Of a stretch of 64,000 nucleotides of DNA, positions 30,900 to 42,852 are shown in pieces. Source of the stretch: Serratia symbiotica (Periphyllus acericola) (GTDB taxonomy: Bacteria; Pseudomonadota; Gammaproteobacteria; Enterobacterales; Enterobacteriaceae); the NCBI RefSeq assembly GCF_964019515.1, contig NZ_OZ026452.1:992001-1056000 (forward strand), written 5' to 3'. Position numbers and translations under genes: made by a program. Under the pieces are notes generated by a model. It worked only from the letters and a program-made list of their open reading frames with translations. It searched no databases and was not told where the DNA came from. Each line of letters begins with the position of its first letter. Position 1 is the stretch's first letter.

Positions 30900-33386
30900 C
30901 TATTCGGCACCTTTCTTCTTTGTCGCGTGCTTGGCTTTGGTCGCCACCGCTATTTTCCGGGTTTTGTCAGACGCTTTCTTGACCTTGGTCTTTTTGTCCT
31001 TTTTCACTGTGTCGGCGGGTTTATCTCCGTCTTTGCGGAAGGTACTATCCGGCTCAAAGTTGGCCGACGGTTTGCCGCCACGATGTTTGCGCTGCGCTTG
31101 AGCACGCGCTGCGCCAGCCCTAGTACTATCGCGCAGAGTGCACTTGCCGCCGTTCTTGGCACGATCGCGTTCGGTTTTGCCAGCGCCACGGGGTTTTCGG
31201 CTGCTGGAGACCAGTGCGAAATCGATCTTGCGTTCGTCCATATGCACCGCTTCAACTCGGATTTCCACCGTATCACCCAGACGGTAAACCACGCCGGAGG
31301 ATTCACCGATAAGACGTTGGCCGATATTATCGTAGCGATAATAGTCATTATCCAGCGACGATACGTGTACCAAGCCATCGATGAACAGATCGTTTAGGCG
31401 CACAAAAAAGCCGAAGCCGATTACGCTGGCGATGATGCCACTGAACACGGCACCAACGTGATCCTGCATATAGTCGCACTTAAGCCAGTCGGCAACGTTG
31501 CGCGTTGCTTCGTCTGCACGACGTTCGGCCATTGAGCAATGCGAACCTAACTGCAACATCTCTTCAAATTCGCTGTGCCAGCCGCCAGTTCGTGTCCGAC
31601 GCTCTTTCAATTCACCATGCTCTTTGGCCAACTGGTATTTGATAGTGCGGTGTAACGCCAAATCCGGGTAACGGCGGATTGGCGAGGTAAAGTGGCCGTA
31701 AGAAGCTAGCGCCAAACCAAAGTGACCACGGTTTTCTGGATCATAAATCGCCTGTTTCATCGAACGCAGTAACATGGTTTGCAGCATTTCATGATCGCGA
31801 CGTTTTGCAACTTCATCCATCAACGTGGCGTAATCTTTCGGCTGCGGTTTATTGCCGCCACCCAGCGTCAGCCCAAGTTCGCTCAGCACACTGCGCAATG
31901 CGGAGATGTGATCATCGCTTGGGCGATCGTGGACGCGGAACAGCGCTGGCTCGTTATGCTTCTCGACAAAGCGCGCAGCGGCAACGTTAGCCATGATCAT
32001 GCATTCTTCGATCAACTTGTGGGCATCGTTACGCACTGTCGGCGCAACGCGTTCAATGCGGCGTTCGGTATTGAAGATGAACTTGGCTTCTTCGGTTTCG
32101 AAGGCGATGCCGCCGCGCTCAGTGCGCGCCTGATCCAACACATGGTACATCGCATACAATTCTTCCAGATGTTTGACCAGAGGATGATAATGCTTATGCA
32201 GTGCCTGATCGCCCTGCAAAATGCGCCAGACCTTGTTGTAGGTTAAACGCGCGTGGGAGCTCATCACCGCTTCGTAGAACTTGGCCGTCGATAGCCGCCC
32301 TTGGGCGGAAAGGGTCATCTCGCATACCATGCACAGGCGATCGACCTGTGGGTTGAGGGAGCATAGCCCGTTGGATAGCACCTCCGGCAGCATCGGGATA
32401 ACCTGCGATGGAAAGTATACCGATGTGGCGCGGTTGCGCGCCACATCATCCAGCGCGGTGCGCGGACGCACATAATAGCTAACATCGGCAATCGCCACCC
32501 ATAAGCGCCAGCCGCCGCCGCGTTTTTTCTCGCAGTAAACCGCATCATCAAAGTCGCGTGCATCTTCACCATCAATGGTAACCAATGGCAGCTTACGTAG
32601 ATCAACCCGGCCTTTCTTGGCCACTTCCGGTACCTGATCGCTGAGATCAGCCACCTGTGCTTCTACCTGAGGTGGCCAAGTATGCGGGATCTCATGAGTG
32701 CGCAGCGCGATGTCCACCACCATGCTGGTACCCATCTTATCGCCGAGGATCTCAACGATCTTACCCACTGCCTTGGTGCGGCGGGTGGGGCGTTGGGTCA
32801 GCTCTACCACCACCATGTAGCCCATGCGTGCGCCGTTGACAGCATCGGCCGGGACTAAAATATCGAAGCTCAGGCGGCTGTCGTCCGGCACCACGAACCC
32901 GGTACCAGCGTCCATGAAGAAACGACCAACAATCTTGCTAGTTTTTGGCACCAGCACGCGCACGATACGTGCTTCGCAGCGGCCTTTGCGATCGGCACCC
33001 AGCGCCTGCGCCAACACTACATCGCCGTGGATCGCCATCTTCATCTGCTCGGTAGAAAGGTACAAGTCATCCTTGCTGCCTTCGATACGAAGGAAGCCGT
33101 AGCCATCGCGGTGGCCGATAACGGTGCCGCGCAACAGGTCCAGACGTTCTGGCAACGCATAGCACTGACGGCGGGTAAATATCAATTGGCCGTCACGCTC
33201 CATCGCACGCAGGCGACGGCGCAAGGCTTCCAACTGTTCTTCTCCAGTTAAATCCAGCTCTTTGGACAACGCTTCGCGGCTGGCTGGCGTTTCTCGTTTC
33301 GCCAGATGAGCCAGAATATATTCTCGGCTAGGGATCGGGGATTCATATTTTTCTGCTTCTCGTTCCAGAAATGGATCTTGTGACAT
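30900..33386 (-). CDS. rnr: Ribonuclease R
   Basis: Processive 3'-5' exoribonuclease that degrades structured RNA. Start ATG at 33386 ([15 protein letters not shown]), seven bases after GGAGGT. 828 residues. Order: N-terminal helix-turn-helix, cold-shock domains, RNB domain with the metal-binding [17 protein letters not shown] near residue 275, S1 domain ([17 protein letters not shown]), and a long Lys/Ala-rich tail. The tail has an unusual segment ([20 protein letters not shown]), longer than in E. coli (813 aa). Catalytic core intact. Confidence 0.95.
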   Translation of the reverse strand: MSQDPFLEREAEKYESPIPSREYILAHLAKRETPASREALSKELDLTGEEQLEALRRRLRAMERDGQLIFTRRQCYALPERLDLLRGTVIGHRDGYGFLRIEGSKDDLYLSTEQMKMAIHGDVVLAQALGADRKGRCEARIVRVLVPKTSKIVGRFFMDAGTGFVVPDDSRLSFDILVPADAVNGARMGYMVVVELTQRPTRRTKAVGKIVEILGDKMGTSMVVDIALRTHEIPHTWPPQVEAQVADLSDQVPEVAKKGRVDLRKLPLVTIDGEDARDFDDAVYCEKKRGGGWRLWVAIADVSYYVRPRTALDDVARNRATSVYFPSQVIPMLPEVLSNGLCSLNPQVDRLCMVCEMTLSAQGRLSTAKFYEAVMSSHARLTYNKVWRILQGDQALHKHYHPLVKHLEELYAMYHVLDQARTERGGIAFETEEAKFIFNTERRIERVAPTVRNDAHKLIEECMIMANVAAARFVEKHNEPALFRVHDRPSDDHISALRSVLSELGLTLGGGNKPQPKDYATLMDEVAKRRDHEMLQTMLLRSMKQAIYDPENRGHFGLALASYGHFTSPIRRYPDLALHRTIKYQLAKEHGELKERRTRTGGWHSEFEEMLQLGSHCSMAERRADEATRNVADWLKCDYMQDHVGAVFSGIIASVIGFGFFVRLNDLFIDGLVHVSSLDNDYYRYDNIGQRLIGESSGVVYRLGDTVEIRVEAVHMDERKIDFALVSSSRKPRGAGKTERDRAKNGGKCTLRDSTRAGAARAQAQRKHRGGKPSANFEPDSTFRKDGDKPADTVKKDKKTKVKKASDKTRKIAVATKAKHATKKKGAE

Positions 33387-33433
33387 TGCGGTACCTCCGT
33401 TGTCATCAGCAGGATATCGCTGAATTTTGTCTC

Positions 33434-33871
33434 TCAACGACGTTTTATTCGGCAAGCAGCAAGCTTGTAGAGTAGGGAATTGCCTTCGACCATATCGGCT
33501 AGGGTGTCGTTATTCAGTTCTTCAAGGAAATTTTGTACGCCATGATGGGGCACCTGATTCAAGCGGCAGGCAGGACTTATTTGGCAGAAATCACTGCGGA
33601 AGTTGACCAGTGAAAGCGGTTCCAGCTCTCTCACCATATCACCGAGGCGAATAGTTTCGCCTGGTTGACTCAAACGGATGCCGCCGTTTTTCCCGAGTAT
33701 CACAGTGACAAAATCAACACGGCTTAGCTGATTGATTATCTTAACTATATGGTTGCGAGACACGCCGTAGACATCGGTCACTTTCGATATACTGGTCATT
33801 TTGTCCGGTGGCAGCCAGGCCATGTAGATTAGCGCCAGCAAGCCATAATCAGTGAAACTCGTTAACTGCAC
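33434..33871 (-). CDS. nsrR: Rrf2-family nitric-oxide-responsive repressor NsrR, cluster ligand missing
   Basis: NsrR represses NO-detoxifying genes through a [Fe-S] cluster. 145 residues (E. coli 141). The winged-helix region is complete ([33 protein letters not shown]). The family's three cysteines lie in VNCSSEFCHITPAC; here the segment reads [14 protein letters not shown], so the first (Cys91 equivalent) is Phe. YGLRALIYMA reads [10 protein letters not shown]. The C-terminus (LAACRIKRR) is diverged. The frame is open, but NO sensing is probably lost or altered. It lies between purA and rnr as usual. Confidence 0.88.
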   Translation of the reverse strand: MQLTSFTDYGLLALIYMAWLPPDKMTSISKVTDVYGVSRNHIVKIINQLSRVDFVTVILGKNGGIRLSQPGETIRLGDMVRELEPLSLVNFRSDFCQISPACRLNQVPHHGVQNFLEELNNDTLADMVEGNSLLYKLAACRIKRR

Positions 33872-34084
33872 ATCTACCTCTAGGTATCACGTTACCCGTC
33901 TTGATAGGCCGCTTTGCTGCTTTATTTAGAAGATGACTCCTTGGATAATAAACCAGCCAGAGAGTTCGTAGCTAATTATTTAGCGTGTCTCAAGTTTTGG
34001 AGCAGGTATTGAAAAATATTTTTTGCTGTGGATCCGCAACCGAGGGGAATAAACAGGATAAAGAACGGGAAGGAACACGCCCAG

Positions 34085-34117
34085 ATTAAACAGACTGCAC
34101 CCCACAATCGTGGTGCA
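34085..34117 (-). terminator. purA terminator
   Basis: On the minus strand CTGCACC and GGTGCAG pair around a ten-base loop, followed by TCTGTTTAA, about 20 bases after the purA stop. Confidence 0.75.
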
Positions 34118-34138
34118 GCCCTAGGTAACAAGAGTTGA

Positions 34139-35440
<1,302 letters not shown>

Positions 35441-35535
35441 TCAAAATCACCAGTTGCTTAAAAATGGATTCTACCACCGTAATTTTCGATTTTCAGCACT
35501 TTTAGCATGCAATTACGCATTTTTTAGACTAAGCT

Positions 35536-35736
35536 TTATCTCTTTGCATGTCTGCAGAAAATGTAATAGATCACACAAACCGAAACCACTATTCCACCGC
35601 CAAATCGCCGCAGAGTAGCATCAGGCAACTGAGTCATCGCCAATATTATTGGGCGCCAGGCTTGTGGAAATCGCATCGTCCCTAGCCTTTCTAGCATTAA
35701 AACCAACCCAAGCGCCAATCAGATTGCTGCATTCAT
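35536..35736 (-). pseudogene. yjeT: DUF2065 membrane protein YjeT, early nonsense codon
   Basis: ATG at 35736 gives MNAAI, then TGA where the family has Trp, then LALGLVLMLERLGTMRFPQ, AWRPIILAMTQLP and LRRFGGGIVVSVCVIYYIF to the normal end (66 codons). A single nonsense change at codon 6 is the only defect; reinitiation at a downstream ATG (LVLM) would lose the first half of the N-terminal helix. In the hflC-yjeT-purA position of E. coli. Confidence 0.88.
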
Positions 35737-35752
35737 GGATCCCCCAGATAAG

Positions 35753-35780
35753 AAAAGGCCCGCGATTAAACGGACCCCTG
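35753..35780 (-). terminator. hflKC terminator
   Basis: On the minus strand AGGGGTCCG and CGGGCCTTTTCT form a stem (one wobble pair) about 20 bases after the hflC stop. Confidence 0.65.
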
Positions 35781-35798
35781 ATAATTTACCTGTCGCGA

Positions 35799-36803
35799 TT
35801 ACTTACGCGTGGAATCAGGCGACTTCATATAGCGAAAGAAATCGCTATCTGGGCTGAGTACCATCACGTCCTGATTGTTGCTAAAGCTGGCTTCATAAGC
35901 ACGCAAACTACGGATAAAGGCGTAGAAATCCGGAGCCTGGCTGAACACGCTAGCAAACAATTTAGCCGATTCGGCATCACCTTCACCACGAGTGATTCTC
36001 GCCTGACGCTCAGCTTCCGCCAAGGTACGCGTCACTTCGTAGTCCGCACTGGCCCGCAGCTTCTCCGCTTCTTCCTGGCCCTGCGAACGCAAACGGCGGG
36101 CTACCGCTTCACGTTCAGCACGCATACGCTGGTAGATAGCGTCAGACACTTCGACAGGAAGGTTGATCTGCTTGATACGCACGTCGATCACTTCAATACC
36201 CAGCGCTGCCATGCTGTTCGAGTTAAGCGGCGGCCGTTTGCCGGTGGTTTCCCGCTCAACGCGCGCCGCTGCGGAGGCAATAGCGTCATCGGCCCCACTG
36301 GCCGCCACTTCTTCGCCATCACCCACCGTGCCGGTATTCAGTGCAGTGCGCACGTCTGACATCAACTTTCCGCGCGAGTCGGTCACGATTTCCTTCACGT
36401 CCAGACGGCCGATCTCGGAACGCAAGCGGTCGCTTAATTTACGTTTTAACAGCACTTCGGCCTGAGAGACATCGCCGCCGCCAGTCGCCAGATAGTAACG
36501 GCTGAAATTGCTGATACGCCACTTCAGGTAGGAGTCAACAATCAGGTCTTTCTTTTCACTGGTGACGAAACGATCGGCCTGGTTATCCATAGTCTGGATA
36601 CGCGCATCCAGGCTCTTCACGGTTTCAATAAACGGGATCTTGAAGTGCATACCCGGTGCATACACCAGCGGTTTATTTTCACTGTCGCGCAGCACCTTGC
36701 CAAAGCGCAGCACGATGCCACGCTGACCTTCCTGCACCACAAACAGTGAAGTGTATATCGCCATCAGCACCGCGAGGACGATAACTATAAAAGACTTACG
36801 CAT
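35799..36803 (-). CDS. hflC: HflC, subunit of the FtsH modulator complex
   Basis: SPFH/prohibitin-family membrane protein that forms a large periplasmic cage with HflK around the FtsH protease. 334 residues, as in E. coli. N-terminal membrane segment (FIVIVLAVLMAIYTSLFVV), SPFH domain (GQRGIVLRFGKVLRD, FKIPFIETVKSLDAR), and coiled-coil (RSQGQEEAEKLRASADYE). Three bases after hflK. Intact. Confidence 0.96.
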   Translation of the reverse strand: MRKSFIVIVLAVLMAIYTSLFVVQEGQRGIVLRFGKVLRDSENKPLVYAPGMHFKIPFIETVKSLDARIQTMDNQADRFVTSEKKDLIVDSYLKWRISNFSRYYLATGGGDVSQAEVLLKRKLSDRLRSEIGRLDVKEIVTDSRGKLMSDVRTALNTGTVGDGEEVAASGADDAIASAAARVERETTGKRPPLNSNSMAALGIEVIDVRIKQINLPVEVSDAIYQRMRAEREAVARRLRSQGQEEAEKLRASADYEVTRTLAEAERQARITRGEGDAESAKLFASVFSQAPDFYAFIRSLRAYEASFSNNQDVMVLSPDSDFFRYMKSPDSTRK

Positions 36804-36806
36804 TGA

Positions 36807-38066
36807 TTACTCTCTCCCTACGCGAGTGGTGTCGTCGCGCTGTGCATTTGCCTGGCGTTGGTTCATGCTCGAATCGCTGCGGGTTTGCTGGTTGTTGGAA
36901 CTGATGCCGCCATGGGCAGAGGGAACAGGGGTGAGACGAATCAGGCTGGTGTCTTTGTCGCTACTGACCGCCGGGATATTAGCGTGGCCGCGTAGCATTT
37001 GATCCAGCGGTAACACCATCAAATTATTGCCTTTATCACTGACCAGCACCTTGCGGGTATGACTCAAGACTTTTTCCATGGTTTCGATATGCAGACGCTC
37101 ACGGGTAATTTCTGGGGCTGATTTGTATTCCGGCAGCAGCTTGGCGAAGCGAGCTACCTCGCCCTGGGCTTCCAAAACGGTACGATCTTTGTATGCCTTG
37201 GCGTCTTCCAACAAGCGCTGCGCTTGACCGTTGGCACGCGGCTGCACCTCGTTAGCGTAGGCTTCCGCTTCACGAATGTACTGCTGCTCGTTCTCACGCG
37301 CGGCGATAGCATCATCGAACGATGCTTTAACTTCCTCCGGCGGACGCGCAGCCTGGAAGTTGACGTCCAGAAGCGTGATACCCATGTTGTAAGGACGAAT
37401 GGTCTCTTCTAACATGCGTTGAGTATTGTTACGCACCACGGTACGGCCTTCGGTCAGGATACGATCCATCGAGTATTTGCCGATCACGCCGCGCAGGGCG
37501 CTGTCAGTCGCTTGACTCAGGCTGTCGTCGGCATTCACCACGCTGAACAGATAGGTTTCTGGATTGGTCACACGGTACTGTACGTTCATTTCTACGCGCA
37601 CCACATTTTCATCGGAAGTCAACATCACGCCAGAGGCCGCCAGTTCACGCACAGACTCTACGTTAACCGGGCGCACTTCGTCGATGAAAGTCGGCTTCCA
37701 ATTCAGACCCGGCTGTACCAAATGGCTGAACTTACCGAAGCGAGTCACTACACCACGTTCAGCCTCCTTGGTGGTGTAAAAGCCGCTGGCAGCCCAGATC
37801 ACCACTACGGCAACAGCCGCGATACAGATGATACGGCTGCTATAACCTGGATCTGAGGTATCGGTGCCGCCGCTATTGCTGTTGGAGCTTTTACTCACCC
37901 CCAAACTGCTCAATTTCTTGCTCAGTTTGCGAAAGATATCGTCCAAATCAGGTGGCCCTTGGTCACGACCACTTTTGTTGTTACCGCCGGAGTTGCCGCC
38001 ATTATTTTTGCCGCTCCCCCACGGATCGCGGTCCTGTCCGTTATTACGGGGCTGATTCCACGCCAT
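36807..38066 (-). CDS. hflK: HflK, subunit of the FtsH modulator complex
   Basis: Partner of HflC. Start ATG at 38066 (MAWNQPRNNGQDRDPWGSG); the longer upstream frame lacks homology. 419 residues as in E. coli. Gly/Asn-rich cytoplasmic N-terminus, membrane helix near residues 80-97 (IICIAAVAVVVIWAASG), SPFH domain (RGVVTRFGKFSHLVQPG), ARPPEEVKASFDDAIAAREN in the coiled-coil. The tail (TDSSMNQRQANAQRDDT region) is normal. Intact, although hflX upstream is broken. Confidence 0.96.
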   Translation of the reverse strand: MAWNQPRNNGQDRDPWGSGKNNGGNSGGNNKSGRDQGPPDLDDIFRKLSKKLSSLGVSKSSNSNSGGTDTSDPGYSSRIICIAAVAVVVIWAASGFYTTKEAERGVVTRFGKFSHLVQPGLNWKPTFIDEVRPVNVESVRELAASGVMLTSDENVVRVEMNVQYRVTNPETYLFSVVNADDSLSQATDSALRGVIGKYSMDRILTEGRTVVRNNTQRMLEETIRPYNMGITLLDVNFQAARPPEEVKASFDDAIAARENEQQYIREAEAYANEVQPRANGQAQRLLEDAKAYKDRTVLEAQGEVARFAKLLPEYKSAPEITRERLHIETMEKVLSHTRKVLVSDKGNNLMVLPLDQMLRGHANIPAVSSDKDTSLIRLTPVPSAHGGISSNNQQTRSDSSMNQRQANAQRDDTTRVGRE

Positions 38067-38157
38067 GTTTAGCTCCATATTTTGTGATTTAGGTACTTCA
38101 GTCTGACACTTATACTTTATACTAGTACAGCAGGTTATCAAATGTAACAGGAGATGA

Positions 38158-39409
38158 TCATACGATAAAGTGAAGCTGTCTCTGTTCCTGTTTGCAGAGG
38201 CGATGCTACTCGACGCTAGTCATACGTACTACCACGCTAATACAGCCATCTTTCTCGTTCCACTCTTTCTCAATTGCCTGAAGCTGATAAAAACTGCTGC
38301 GAATACGGCCTGCCTGTAGCGCATAATGCATGATTTCCCCCGATAAGCGCTCCGTCAACGCCTGATATAGCAACGAGATACCTTCACCACTGGCGGCGGA
38401 TAGCCACGCCCGGATCGGTAAGTTTTCATCGTTGCGGTCGATACGCGGAACAAAATCATCCAGCCTATCTATTTTGTTCATCACTAACAGTGTAGGGATC
38501 TCATCCGAGTCAATCTCCGCCAGCAGGGTGTTAACCGCTTCTATGTTTTCATTGACACGGATATCTACGGAATCAATAACATGTAACAGCAAAGACGCCT
38601 GATGCGTTTCCTGTAGTGTCGCCTTAAAGGCAGCCACCAGATCGTGCGGCAAGTGCCGGATAAAGCCTACGGTATCAGCCAACACGGTATCGCCCACATC
38701 CGCCACACTGATACGCCGCAGAGTAAGGTCGAAGGTGATAGCTGGTCTGCTGCGTACACCCTGGCAGATGTCATTCGGTTAAATAAGGTGGACTTGCCAG
38801 TGTTATTAGTGTAGCCCACCAGCGACACGGGTTCGCGCCCGCTGGCCCTGTTCACGCTGCTTTTCAACCCGCCCCAGACGGCGCAAAATCAAGCTGATGC
38901 GATCACGCAACAATCGACGGTCAGTCTCTAACTGAGTTTCGCCCGGCCCACGCAGGCCAATCCCCCCTTTTTGGCGCTCTAGATGCGTCCAACCACGCAC
39001 CAAGCGTGTGGCGATATGGCGCAGCTAAGCCAGCTATACCTGCAACTTACCTTCATGGGTTGCGAGCGCGCTGGGCAAAGATGTCTAAAATCAACCCGGT
39101 GCGATCAATCACCCGGCATTCACACCGATGCTCAAGGTTTCTCTCCTGCGCCGGGAAGAGGAAGTGATTAAACAGAACAACAGATGCGCCGCTTACTTTT
39201 ACTACATCGGCGATTTCTTCGGCCTTTCCTTCACAGACAAAGTACTTAGGATGTGGGGCGTTGCGGCTTCCTGTCACCACTTGAAAAGCTTCGACACCCG
39301 CCGAGGACACCAAGGATTCGAACTCGCTGAAATCTTCAGTATCTTTGTCTTGCGAGAAGTAAATATGAACCAAGACGGCCTGCTCACCGGTTTTATAACG
39401 GTCAAACAA
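38158..39409 (-). pseudogene. hflX: Ribosome-associated GTPase HflX, multiply broken
   Basis: HflX splits stalled ribosomes after heat stress (E. coli 426 aa). ATG 39409 starts MFDRYKTGEQAVLVHIYF and runs to ILDIFAQRA, where a frameshift enters THEGKLQV, two stops, then [20 protein letters not shown]. Further shifts surround the G1 loop, which reads [13 protein letters not shown] instead of GYTNAGKSTLFN. The distal half (ADTVGFIRHLPHDLV, TLLVMNKIDRLDD) is open to VRMTSVE, where TAG replaces a Trp; the original end follows at 38158. Clearly dead. Confidence 0.94.
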
Positions 39410-39452
39410 GCGTGCAACCTCTCAAACAGACATAAACAGCAAGGTTAAGGAG

Positions 39453-39477
39453 CATAAACAGCGCACAGCTGTTTATG
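39453..39477 (-). terminator. Hairpin after hfq
   Basis: CATAAACAGC and GCTGTTTATG are perfect 10-bp arms around a five-base loop, about 30 bases after the hfq stop and upstream of dead hflX. No long T-run; it may be a weak terminator or a 3'-end processing site. Confidence 0.55.
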
Positions 39478-39507
39478 TTCTCCGCCATGGCGGGCTGACA
39501 AAGCGCT

Positions 39508-39816
39508 TCATTTAGCTTCATCATTTTCCTGCGGTGGCTGCTGCGGCGCAGACGGGCTGTTAACATGGTGATGATTACTGGTACCGCCATTCGGATTATT
39601 ACTATGGTGTGAAATCGGACGTGACGGAACAACCGTAGAAATAGCATGCTTATAAATCATCTGGCTTACGGTGTTTCTGAGCAGGATGACAAACTGGTCA
39701 AAAGACTCAATCTGGCCTTGCAGCTTAATACCATTTACCAAATAAACAGAAACCCGAACCCGTTCACGACGCAGTGCGTTCAGGAACGGATCTTGCAAAG
39801 ATTGCCCCTTAGCCAT
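39508..39816 (-). CDS. hfq: RNA chaperone Hfq
   Basis: Sm-like hexamer that pairs small RNAs with mRNAs. 102 residues as in E. coli. Starts [20 protein letters not shown]; Sm1 [19 protein letters not shown] with proximal-face residues, Sm2 [11 protein letters not shown]. coli Lys56 is Arg ([13 protein letters not shown]). The flexible tail is His/Asn/Gln rich ([19 protein letters not shown]) and ends with an acidic tip (ENDEAK). In the conserved miaA-hfq-hflX order. Intact. Confidence 0.97.
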   Translation of the reverse strand: MAKGQSLQDPFLNALRRERVRVSVYLVNGIKLQGQIESFDQFVILLRNTVSQMIYKHAISTVVPSRPISHHSNNPNGGTSNHHHVNSPSAPQQPPQENDEAK

Positions 39817-39931
39817 TCTATCTTTTCCTTATATGCTTGTTGTTTGTAAATAAGAACCTGCTGGCTCTATAAAATAAACGATGCAAAAATTTGCGCGCTG
39901 AATACTCATCAATTGTACACAATCACTCAAC

Positions 39932-40867
39932 CTATGCACTAACAACCTGTATTACCGCTTTCAAAGCCTCTCCCGGCTTATCGCTGTCCAGCCAATGCAC
40001 CGAATTCCAGCCGCGTAACCAGGTCATTTGGCGTTTGGCTAGCTGACGCGTTGCGCAAATACTACGATAAACCATCTCATCGTAACTCATTTCGCCAGAC
40101 AAATATGACCACATCTGGCGGTAGCCAACACTGCGAATGGAAGGCAAATCTGTATGCAAATCATCCCGTGCAAAAAGTGCGCGCGCTTCCGCCTCAAAAC
40201 CCGCAGCCAACATTTGTAGGTACCGCAACTCAATGCGTTGATGAATCAACGCACGGCTGGACGGCGCTATCGCGAATTGGTGGACATGATACGGCAACGA
40301 TTCACCCGAAATTTTAATCATTTCCGTTAAAGTTTTACCTGAAATAAAAAAAACTTCCAGTGCTCTGGAGAGTCTCTGCGGATCATTCGGATGAATTTTT
40401 AATGCCGAAACCGGGTCGATTTCCTGCAACTGGAGGTGCAAAGCCTTCCACCCTTGTTCCACCGCCTGCTGTTCTATACGCTCGCGTACCGACGGATCGG
40501 CGGGAGGCAGCGGCGATAACCCTGCTAACAGCGCCTTATAATAGAGCATGGTGCCACCCGCTAGCAGCGGAATGCGCCCAGCGGAGGTGATGTCAGCCAT
40601 CTCTTTTAACGCGTTGGCGCGAAAATCCGCCGCTGAGTAGGTTTGCGCTGGATCGCGGATATCAATTAGCCGGTGCGGTGCCTGCGCCAACTCTCCGGTG
40701 CTTGGCTTGGCGGTGCCTATATCCATACCGCGATAAATTAATGCGGAATCCACGCTGATCAATTCCACAGGCAGGCGCTGCCGCAGCGCGATCGCTAGCT
40801 TAGTTTTGCCTGAAGCAGTCGGCCCCATGATAAAAATAGCCGGGGGGCGTCGTATTATTTCACTCAT
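39932..40867 (-). CDS. miaA: tRNA dimethylallyltransferase
   Basis: Adds the isopentenyl group to A37 of tRNAs reading UNN codons, using DMAPP (from the IspH pathway). Start ATG at 40867, which overlaps the mutL stop (ATGAGTGA), the usual coupling. 311 residues (E. coli 316). P-loop [35 protein letters not shown], and the tRNA-binding part ([14 protein letters not shown] [28 protein letters not shown]). Intact. Confidence 0.95.
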   Translation of the reverse strand: MSEIIRRPPAIFIMGPTASGKTKLAIALRQRLPVELISVDSALIYRGMDIGTAKPSTGELAQAPHRLIDIRDPAQTYSAADFRANALKEMADITSAGRIPLLAGGTMLYYKALLAGLSPLPPADPSVRERIEQQAVEQGWKALHLQLQEIDPVSALKIHPNDPQRLSRALEVFFISGKTLTEMIKISGESLPYHVHQFAIAPSSRALIHQRIELRYLQMLAAGFEAEARALFARDDLHTDLPSIRSVGYRQMWSYLSGEMSYDEMVYRSICATRQLAKRQMTWLRGWNSVHWLDSDKPGEALKAVIQVVSA

Positions 40868-42722
40868 GCTTAAGAGCTGCCAGTGCAGCCTGGAGATCAA
40901 CGAGTTGTAAAAGCCCGCTCGGTGGCGATTTGACCAACTGCGGGCAGAGTCGTTCAACATCGGTTAGCAATTGTATCGCTTGCGAGGAGTTCCACTGTTG
41001 ATGCTCACTGCCTAAATGTTGGGCGAGCCAAATGGCCAGCATTGTAGGTGACATTTCCTGGTGCTCGGCCAGATAGCCTAACAGCTCAGGAATGAGTGTT
41101 TGTAAATTTTGTTGACGCAACGGTAAAGGCAATGCCCGCAGCATCACATGGCCGTGATCCGCCTGCAAATCCAACCCCATTTTCACCAACAGCGCCTGAT
41201 GGCGCACTATCGCCGTCGCTTCATTTTTATTCAACACCAGCTTGATCGGAACCAGCAGCGGCTGTGAGCGCAACCCTTCTTCCGGCAGGTTGAGCTGTGT
41301 CTGACGCAGCCAGCGCTCCGCCACCAGCAGGTTGAGTAAAGCGAGCTGGTTCTGCCAGTCAATCAGTGCATAACACGGTGGATGGATCATCATCACCCGA
41401 CCAAAACTGTGCGAGTGGCTTGCTGGCAGCGCTTCCTGCGCGGACTTTACCGGTGGAAATAGTGGTTGCTTTGGCATTTCGTCCTGTGGCTTGGCAGCTT
41501 GTAACAGCTTGCCGTATAACTCACCTTCACGCTTTTGGTAGCCGCGGCCCGAATGATAGGCTGGCTGTGGTGAGCGTCCGCGAGCGGACGCTGGTGGTGA
41601 AGACGGCATTTTTTCGCAACACGGCGTAGGCTGAGAGAAGTGGTTGCCGCCAGCGGCGATGCGATTTTCCGGCTGCCAGATAGGTGTTTCCTTTTCGGTC
41701 AGTTCCTCCGGCAGCAGCGCAGAGCTAGCTTGCTGCAACACCCTGGTTACCGCCTGATAAATAAAATCGTGCACCAGACGCGCCTGATTGAAGCGCACCT
41801 CATGCTTAGCTGGGTGAACATTTACGTCCACTTGATGCGGGTCTACCTCAAGATGCAGCACATAAGCGGGCTGCTGATTGTCTTTAAGCTGATCCTGATA
41901 GGCTTGGCGGATCGCGTGGTTAATCAAGCGATCGCGCATCATGCGGCTGTTAACGTAGCAGTACTGTATTTCACCCATTTGTCGCGCGCCAGCGGGATCT
42001 GCTACCCAACCACAGATTGACAATTCGCCATGCTGCAAGGAAAGGTTCAGTGCATGCTGCAAAAAAGCTAAACCGCAAATGCTGCTCAGCCGGCGCTCAT
42101 GCTGGTTTTTCTCTTTCGCCGCGCGGTACTGACGAATCAGCTTGCCATTATGGCTAAGGTTTATCGCTACATCGAAGCGTGCCAATGCTATACGCCGCAC
42201 TACTTCATCAATATGACCAAATTCGGTTTTCTCAGTACGCATGAACTTGCGGCGTGCCGGGGTATTGTAAAACAGATCCAGCACTGCCAGCGTACTGCCG
42301 ACCGGATGCGCAGCGGGTTTGACCGTCACCGTCTGATCGCAGCCTTCAACATAAGCTTGCCAGGCTTCGCTCTGTTCGGCGGTACGTGAGGTAAGGCTCA
42401 AACGGGAAACAGAGCTGATGCTGGCCAGTGCTTCGCCGCGAAAACCAAGGCTGACGATGGCTTCCAGATCGTCGAGGGTGCTTATTTTACTGGTGGCATG
42501 GCGGGCCAAAGCCAGCGCAAGGTCATCTTTGCCAATGCCACAGCCGTTATCACGAATGCGGATCAACTTGGCTCCGCCGCGTTCGATATCGATATCAATG
42601 CAAGTTGCCCCAGCATCCAAGCTGTTTTCCACCAGTTCCTTCACCACAGATGCTGGCCGTTCGACCACTTCTCCGGCGGCGATCTGGTTGGCAAGTTGTT
42701 GCGGTAACACCTGGATAGGCAT
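40860..42722 (-). CDS. mutL: DNA mismatch repair protein MutL
   Basis: Links mismatch recognition by MutS to MutH and helicase. 620 residues (E. coli 615). GHKL ATPase motifs are intact: [38 protein letters not shown] and [13 protein letters not shown], followed by the S5-like transducer ([10 protein letters not shown]) and [13 protein letters not shown] Pro/Ser-rich linker at residues ~340-430 precedes the C-terminal dimerisation domain. Whether mutS and mutH persist cannot be seen here. Confidence 0.96.
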   Translation of the reverse strand: MPIQVLPQQLANQIAAGEVVERPASVVKELVENSLDAGATCIDIDIERGGAKLIRIRDNGCGIGKDDLALALARHATSKISTLDDLEAIVSLGFRGEALASISSVSRLSLTSRTAEQSEAWQAYVEGCDQTVTVKPAAHPVGSTLAVLDLFYNTPARRKFMRTEKTEFGHIDEVVRRIALARFDVAINLSHNGKLIRQYRAAKEKNQHERRLSSICGLAFLQHALNLSLQHGELSICGWVADPAGARQMGEIQYCYVNSRMMRDRLINHAIRQAYQDQLKDNQQPAYVLHLEVDPHQVDVNVHPAKHEVRFNQARLVHDFIYQAVTRVLQQASSALLPEELTEKETPIWQPENRIAAGGNHFSQPTPCCEKMPSSPPASARGRSPQPAYHSGRGYQKREGELYGKLLQAAKPQDEMPKQPLFPPVKSAQEALPASHSHSFGRVMMIHPPCYALIDWQNQLALLNLLVAERWLRQTQLNLPEEGLRSQPLLVPIKLVLNKNEATAIVRHQALLVKMGLDLQADHGHVMLRALPLPLRQQNLQTLIPELLGYLAEHQEMSPTMLAIWLAQHLGSEHQQWNSSQAIQLLTDVERLCPQLVKSPPSGLLQLVDLQAALAALKHE

Positions 42723-42852
42723 GTTAACTCCTATGATGATGACGCTAGGCCTGCGGAATAGTCAGCGTCCGACCCGGCAGCGCAACGTCCGATTTCAATT
42801 TATTCACCTGCTTCAGGGCGTTGACGCTAATAACATAACGCGCAGCTATAGA

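Noticed and set aside
35649..36359. 236-codon plus-strand open frame
   Set aside because: Antisense shadow of hflC, composition explained by hflC codon use.
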